NCBI GenBank assembly: GCA_049694275.1
Contig: JBAVQS010000067.1
Span: 1-9,622 of the forward strand
Origin: JBAVQS01 sp049694275
GTDB taxonomy: Bacteria; Chloroflexota; Anaerolineae; UBA4142; SHND01
Direction of reading: 5' to 3'
DNA: 9,622 nucleotides
Made by a program: the position numbers and the translations under genes. Below, piece after piece: positions 5,817 to 9,622 of the stretch; positions within the stretch are counted from its first letter, which is position 1; each line of letters begins with the position of its first letter. The notes below the pieces were generated by a model. That model made no database searches. It saw only the letters and a program-made list of their open reading frames with translations, and had not been told where the DNA came from.

Positions 5817-6747
5817 TTTTGAACAGGCGCGGTTTCGCGCCTTTTTGAGCCAGGTGGCCGCGCTCGTCGCGCGCCGGCCGAACGAGCTCCTCTCGTTCGA
5901 AGCGGTGCGCCGCTCGCTCCACGACTATGGCTCGAGTTATCGCGGGGTCCGCACGATCCCCATCCAGCAGATCGTTGGCACCGCCACCAACCGCTATACG
6001 GACTTTGACCGGGCCTTTTTGCCGGCCCAGGTCCGCACCAAATGGCGCTGGAAGCGGATTGACGCGGCCCGCCTCGCCGGCGAAAATCTTCCGCCGGTCC
6101 AACTCTATCAGGTCGGCCATCTCTATTTCGTGCGCGACGGGCATCACCGCGTCTCGGTCGCCCGGCAAAAAGGGCAGGACTATATCGAGGCCGAAATCAT
6201 CGAGGTCCGGACCCGCATCCCGGTCGAACAGCTCAAAAAGCGCCGGCTCGACGCCGACGACCTGGTGGCGATTGACGAATATGCAACCTTTCTCGAACAG
6301 ACGCAACTGGATCGCCTGCGCCCGGACGCGAACATTCGCCTTTACCGCCCCGGCGGCTATGCGCGCCTCCTCGAGCACATCGTCGTGCACCAGTACTATA
6401 TGGGGCTCGATTTCGTCCGGCATGTGACCTGGGAAGAGGCGGTCGTCGATTGGTACGACTATATCTATTGCCCGATTACCGATATCGTTCGCGCGCAGGA
6501 TATTCTCAAGGATTTTCCCAATCGCACCGAGGCGGACCTCTATCTCTGGATCATGGACCATTTCCATTACCTGCGCGAAAAAGGGGTCTATGATTGGGCG
6601 GATGCTGCGACAGACCTCGTGCAAAATTACAGTCCCCGGCTCAATCGCAAGCTGGCCCGGGTACTCAACAATATCATCGTCCAGTGGCGCAGCGCATTCG
6701 CCCAGAAACACCCCAAACCCACGCAGGAGGTAACTCACAATGGATAA
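5785..6747 (+). CDS. ParB/Srx-fold-like protein with DGHHR motif, function unknown
   Basis: This encodes a 320-residue protein. Residues about 55-145 look like a ParB/sulfiredoxin-type domain: a helix-rich start, IPIQQIVGT, then PPVQLYQVGHLYFVRDGHHR (103-122), VSVARQKGQDYIEAEIIEV. The signature DGHHR is at 118-122, corresponding to the catalytic/nucleotide site of this fold. Related motifs occur in ParB-fold small-molecule kinases such as SerK and SbnI as well as in uncharacterised bacterial proteins, so a nucleotide-dependent activity is possible but not shown. The C-terminal half (about 185-300) is helical and aromatic, with WEEAVVDWYDYIYCPITDIV (215-234) and FPNRTEADLYLWIMDH (244-259), and I cannot name that domain. 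It is not a plasmid ParB: there is no ParA partner and no helix-turn-helix I can recognise. The start at ATG 5785 lies inside the upstream gene, without a clear ribosome-binding site, so coupled translation is likely. TTG at 5758 is an alternative start. Confidence 0.75.
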   Translation: MEPYEAQTEVDFEQARFRAFLSQVAALVARRPNELLSFEAVRRSLHDYGSSYRGVRTIPIQQIVGTATNRYTDFDRAFLPAQVRTKWRWKRIDAARLAGENLPPVQLYQVGHLYFVRDGHHRVSVARQKGQDYIEAEIIEVRTRIPVEQLKKRRLDADDLVAIDEYATFLEQTQLDRLRPDANIRLYRPGGYARLLEHIVVHQYYMGLDFVRHVTWEEAVVDWYDYIYCPITDIVRAQDILKDFPNRTEADLYLWIMDHFHYLREKGVYDWADAATDLVQNYSPRLNRKLARVLNNIIVQWRSAFAQKHPKPTQEVTHNG

Positions 6748-7318
6748 CCATCAAGACAATCAGCGAAAGATCGCCGTCTTTGGCGGCTCGCGCGTGGCGC
6801 GTGAGAGCGAACAGTACGCCGAAGCCTACGAAGTGGGCCGGCGGCTCGCCCAAGCCGGCATGGCCGTCGTCAACGGCGGCTACAGCGGGTCGATGGAGGC
6901 CTCCGCCAAAGGGGCACGCGAGGCGGGCGGGCGCGTCATCGGCGTCACCTCCGCCTTTTTCGCCCGCAACGAGATGAACCCGTTTATCGACGAAGAGATA
7001 CCGACCGACGATCTCTATAATCGCATCCGGCATCTCGTCGTCCGGAGCGATGGCTATATCGTCCTGCGCGGCAGTATCGGCACGCTCGCCGAGCTGTTGA
7101 TTGTCTGGAACATTGCTACCATCGACCCACATTTCAATCGTCCGATCATCTTGCTCGGCGAACCCTGGAAGAACGTCATCCGCGCCCTGCAGGAAAACCT
7201 GGCGATCGCACCCGAGCACTTTCAGCATCTTACGTTCGCCGCGACGCCTGAAGAGTGCATCGAGCACCTCAAGCACGAACTGGAAGGGCGGCCACCGGTC
7301 GCCTGGCAAGGAGCGTAA
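6740..7318 (+). CDS. LOG/SLOG-family nucleotide-binding protein
   Basis: This encodes a 192-residue Rossmann-like protein of the LOG (formerly 'lysine decarboxylase') superfamily. It opens with KIAVFGGSRVA (10-20), followed by GMAVVNGGYSGSMEASAKGA (40-59), the equivalent of the GGGxxGLM loop, and RSDGYIVLRGSIGTLAELL (102-120), the equivalent of the PGGxGTxxE loop. In this family the loops bind a nucleotide or ribose phosphate, and characterised LOG enzymes release a base from cytokinin or purine nucleoside 5'-monophosphates. Here the second motif reads R-G-S-I-G-T, not P-G-G-x-G-T, although E118 is kept, so the substrate may differ. AGGAGG precedes the ATG and the start overlaps the previous gene by 8 bases. 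proS starts 2 bases after its stop. Confidence 0.85.
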   Translation: MDNHQDNQRKIAVFGGSRVARESEQYAEAYEVGRRLAQAGMAVVNGGYSGSMEASAKGAREAGGRVIGVTSAFFARNEMNPFIDEEIPTDDLYNRIRHLVVRSDGYIVLRGSIGTLAELLIVWNIATIDPHFNRPIILLGEPWKNVIRALQENLAIAPEHFQHLTFAATPEECIEHLKHELEGRPPVAWQGA

Positions 7319-7320
7319 CG

Positions 7321-8757
7321 ATGGCGGACAAGCTGCCCAACCGGCGTGAGGATTTTGCCGAGTGGTATAATCAGGTGGTCCTCCGCGGGGACCTGGCCGA
7401 TTATGGCCCGGCGCGCGGGTCCATGATTCTCAAACCCTACGGCTATGCCTTTTGGGAAAATATCCAGGCCTACCTCGACCGGCGGTTCAAACAACACGGC
7501 GCCAAGAACGCCTTTTTCCCAACCTTTATCCCACTCTCGTACATCGAGCGTGAGGCGCACCACGTCGAAGGGTTTGCACCCAACCTCTGGCTTGTCACCA
7601 TCGGCGGCGGCCAGGAACTGGAAGAGAAATACGTGGTCCGGCCCACCTCCGAGACGACGGTCAATGAAGCGATCCGCCGCTGGGTCCATTCCTACCGCGA
7701 CTTGCCGGTGCTGCTCAACCTCTGGAACAGCGCCTTTCGCTACGAGCTGCGGACGCGCCTCTTCCTTCGCACCTCCGAATTTCTCTGGCAGGAGGGGCAT
7801 ACCTCGCACGCGACCTTTGCCGAGGCGGACCAATTCGCTCTATCCATCCTGCACAACGCCTATAACGATTTCTATGAGAACGCGGCGGCGGTCTCGGCGG
7901 TGATCGGCAAGAAATCCGAGGCGGAAAAGTTCCCCGGCGCGCATACCACCTATACCATCGAAGCGATGATGGGCGATACCCGCGCCCTCCAGGCGTGCAC
8001 CTCCCACAATCTGGGAGATAACTTTGCCCGCGCCTTTGGCATCCAGTATCTCGACCGGAGCAACACACTCCAGTACGTCTGGCAGACCTCCTGGGGTTTC
8101 TCGACCCGCTCGGTCGGCGGCATTATCATGGTGCACGGCGACGACAAGGGGCTCGTCATGCCCCCGCGCCTCGCGCCCACCCAGCTCGTCATCGTCCCGA
8201 TTTTTCGCAAGGAGGAAGAGCAGGCGCGCGTGATGGAGGCGGCCGAGCGCATCAAAAAGGACCTTGACTCCTTCCGTGTTGAGCTCGACGCCCGCGAAGG
8301 ACTCTCGCCGGGGTACAAGTTCAACGACTGGGAGCTGCACGGCGTCCCGATTCGCGTCGAGATCGGCCCCAAGGACATCGACCAGAACCGGGTGGTGCTG
8401 GTCCGCCGCGACACCGGCGAGAAAAAGCTCGTCCCATTCGGCGAGCTCTTGCCAGCCGCGCAGCAGATGCTCGACCACATCCACGATACGCTCCTGGTCC
8501 GCTCGAAACAGTTCCGCGAAGCGAACACGCACCGCGTCGACACCTACGACGAGTTTAAGCAGCGAACGGCGGGGGAGGGGGGCGCCGGATTCCTGATGGC
8601 GCACTGGTGCGGCAACCCCGCGTGCGAAAAGACGATCCAGACCGAGACCCGGGCGACGATCCGCTGCATTCCGTTCGATGCGCCACAGGAAAAGGGCGTG
8701 TGCATCTACGATGGGGCGGAATCGGAGAGGCGCGTCGTGTTCGCTAAAGCGTATTAG
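7321..8757 (+). CDS. proS: prolyl-tRNA synthetase, short type without insertion domain
   Basis: This encodes a 478-residue class II aminoacyl-tRNA synthetase that charges tRNA-Pro with proline using ATP. Class II motif 2 is RTSEFLWQEGHT (150-161) with R150 and E153, and the proline-site loop is RPTSET (107-112). Motif 3 is GLVMPPRLAP (277-286) with R283. The anticodon-binding domain follows (about 287-400), then a C-terminal zinc-type domain with C430, C435, C449 and C461, ending in AKAY with a terminal Tyr. This zinc domain, the length and the absence of the long editing insertion place it with the archaeal/eukaryotic-like short ProRS (as in Thermus), not the proteobacterial type. The start was chosen at ATG 7321, preceded by AAGGAG and 2 bases after the upstream stop; upstream in-frame starts lack support. 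An approximately 70-bp gap with a probable terminator follows. Confidence 0.97.
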   Translation: MADKLPNRREDFAEWYNQVVLRGDLADYGPARGSMILKPYGYAFWENIQAYLDRRFKQHGAKNAFFPTFIPLSYIEREAHHVEGFAPNLWLVTIGGGQELEEKYVVRPTSETTVNEAIRRWVHSYRDLPVLLNLWNSAFRYELRTRLFLRTSEFLWQEGHTSHATFAEADQFALSILHNAYNDFYENAAAVSAVIGKKSEAEKFPGAHTTYTIEAMMGDTRALQACTSHNLGDNFARAFGIQYLDRSNTLQYVWQTSWGFSTRSVGGIIMVHGDDKGLVMPPRLAPTQLVIVPIFRKEEEQARVMEAAERIKKDLDSFRVELDAREGLSPGYKFNDWELHGVPIRVEIGPKDIDQNRVVLVRRDTGEKKLVPFGELLPAAQQMLDHIHDTLLVRSKQFREANTHRVDTYDEFKQRTAGEGGAGFLMAHWCGNPACEKTIQTETRATIRCIPFDAPQEKGVCIYDGAESERRVVFAKAY

Positions 8758-8758
8758 G

Positions 8759-8783
8759 GATTTCAGATTTCAGATATCAGATT
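8759..8783 (+). repeat. short tandem repeat, 7-base unit
   Basis: GATTTCA (8759-8765), GATTTCA (8766-8772), GATATCA (8773-8779) and GATT (8780-8783) form about 3.6 copies directly after the proS stop. The third copy is inverted again at 8800-8809, giving the arm of the following hairpin. Confidence 0.6.
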
Positions 8784-8812
8784 GCCCCTTTCAATCCAAA
8801 ATCTGATATTTT
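8774..8812 (+). terminator. probable Rho-independent terminator of the proS cluster
   Basis: ATATCAGATT (8774-8783) pairs perfectly with AATCTGATAT (8800-8809) around a 16-base loop and is followed by TTT, then G. It starts 17 bases after the proS stop. The stem is AT-rich and the loop is large, so termination may be inefficient, and read-through into the methyltransferase gene is possible. Confidence 0.5.
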
Positions 8813-8826
8813 GTATGGAGCCTGTC

Positions 8827-9622
8827 GTGCAAGAACCGGATAGTATTTACGGCCAGCCCCGCTATGCCGAGATTTATGACCTGGAATCCCAGTGGAAGAC
8901 GGACGATATCGATTACTGGGTCCGGCTGGCGAGCGAGTATGCGGGGAACGATGGCGCCGCGCTCGAACTGGGATGCGGGACCGGGCGCGTCCTCGTTCCC
9001 CTCGCCGAGAATGGCCTCCGGGTCACCGGGATTGACGAGTCCCCTTTTATGCTCGCACAGGCCCGAGCCAAGTGTGACCGGCTAACGGCCGAGGCCCGGA
9101 CGCGCGTTGCCCTACTTGAAGGGGACATGCGCGCTTTTCAGAGCGATCAGAAATTCAACCTCGTCTATATCCCATTCAACTCGTTTCTGCTCATGCGGAC
9201 AGTCGCCGACCAACTCGCCGTATTCGACGCCGTCCGCGGCGTCCTCGCGCCGGGCGGGGTCTTTGCATTCGACATCTTTATGCCGGACGTCAAGCGCCTG
9301 GCCCATAGCGCCAACCAGCCGCAATGGGAGCCGGAGATGGATGAGACGCTTGGCGATCTGGGCATCCGCCTGCAACGCGAGAGCATGGTGGTGTATAGCC
9401 TCTACAACCAGCAGATTCAAGCGACTTTTCGGCACCGCATGTACATCGATGACAGCCTGCAGCAGGAATGGGTCAGCAACTTGCATCTCTCCTATCTCTT
9501 TCCGCGCGAGCTGGAGCACCTCGTTGTTCGCGCCGGGTTTGAGCTCGTGCATTTCTGGGGCGACTATGACCGGCAGTCTTTCTGGAGAATGCGCGAGCCG
9601 GGCAAGATGTTGCCGGTGATGA
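8827..9622 (+). CDS. class I SAM-dependent methyltransferase (3' end beyond the window)
   Basis: 265 codons are visible before the window ends, with no stop. The fold is a Rossmann-like methyltransferase: ELGCGTG (47-53) is the SAM-binding motif I, TGIDES (67-72) carries the acidic residue that binds the ribose, GDMRAF (99-104) is the adenine-side motif and APGGVFAFDIF (141-151) is the later beta strand. The N-terminus (YGQPRYAEIYDLE, 8-20) matches small-molecule/protein methyltransferases of the Methyltransf_25 type; the substrate is unknown. The start GTG at 8827 is preceded by GGAG at 8817-8820. An in-frame ATG at 8815 is an alternative but sits in the terminator tail without a ribosome-binding site. 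The gene follows proS at about 70 bases on the same strand, and the shared function, if any, is unclear. Confidence 0.88.
   Translation, partial: MQEPDSIYGQPRYAEIYDLESQWKTDDIDYWVRLASEYAGNDGAALELGCGTGRVLVPLAENGLRVTGIDESPFMLAQARAKCDRLTAEARTRVALLEGDMRAFQSDQKFNLVYIPFNSFLLMRTVADQLAVFDAVRGVLAPGGVFAFDIFMPDVKRLAHSANQPQWEPEMDETLGDLGIRLQRESMVVYSLYNQQIQATFRHRMYIDDSLQQEWVSNLHLSYLFPRELEHLVVRAGFELVHFWGDYDRQSFWRMREPGKMLPVM

Noticed and set aside
5770..6738. 322-codon minus-strand open frame opposite the ParB/Srx-like gene
   Set aside because: The plus-strand frame has clear motifs and gene packing; the antisense frame shows none and is a codon-bias shadow.
5785..6747. Reading the DGHHR protein as a plasmid or chromosome partitioning ParB
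   Set aside because: No ParA-type neighbour, no parS-like site seen and no recognisable helix-turn-helix; the DGHHR form differs from the GxRR-type ParB motif.
7840..8604. 254-codon minus-strand open frame within proS
   Set aside because: It is antisense to an unmistakable prolyl-tRNA synthetase; a shadow.

Overview
The window looks like chromosomal DNA from a free-living bacterium with fairly high GC content (high fifties to about 60% by eye). The gene families fit Chloroflexota, for example an Anaerolineae-like lineage: a Thr/Pro/Gly-linker LysM lipoprotein, a short prolyl-tRNA synthetase without the insertion domain, a ParB/Srx-like protein carrying DGHHR, and small PspC-type membrane proteins. 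This placement is an inference from gene style; no marker gene was compared. There are no mobile elements, CRISPR arrays, rRNAs or tRNAs that I can see.

Layout. Positions 2-67 hold the last residues of a plus-strand gene. It shares a bidirectional terminator (116-145) with a convergent minus-strand gene for a large secreted protein (167-2038). That gene has a textbook sigma-70-type promoter overlapped by a perfect 14-bp inverted repeat. Diverging from it are two small plus-strand membrane-protein genes: a PspC-domain protein (2221-2415) and a hydrophobic 72-residue protein (2501-2719). A strong hairpin lies between these and a convergent minus-strand pair: a Nudix ADP-ribose pyrophosphatase-like gene (3354-3893) overlapping a GNAT acetyltransferase (2758-3357) by 4 bp. 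Upstream is a minus-strand LysM lipoprotein gene (4054-4830) with its own promoter and a leader of about 170 nt.

A 344-bp divergent intergenic region follows, and from it a tightly packed plus-strand cluster is transcribed: metallophosphoesterase-like (5175-5816), ParB/Srx-like (5785-6747), LOG/SLOG-family nucleotide-binding protein (6740-7318) and prolyl-tRNA synthetase (7321-8757). Neighbouring genes overlap or nearly touch. A likely terminator precedes a class I SAM-dependent methyltransferase gene that runs off the window end.

How the genes work together. The most intriguing unit is the 5175-8757 cluster, in which three poorly understood nucleotide- or phosphate-related proteins precede an essential aminoacyl-tRNA synthetase. 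The metallophosphoesterase and the LOG protein each depart from a textbook active-site motif, so they may be specialised members. The nudF/GNAT pair suggests housekeeping nucleotide-sugar clean-up coupled to acetylation. The PspC pair and the LysM lipoprotein belong to the cell envelope. Nothing here is a recognisable, complete new defence or mobile system; the cluster and the operator-overlapped promoter are the best candidates for follow-up.
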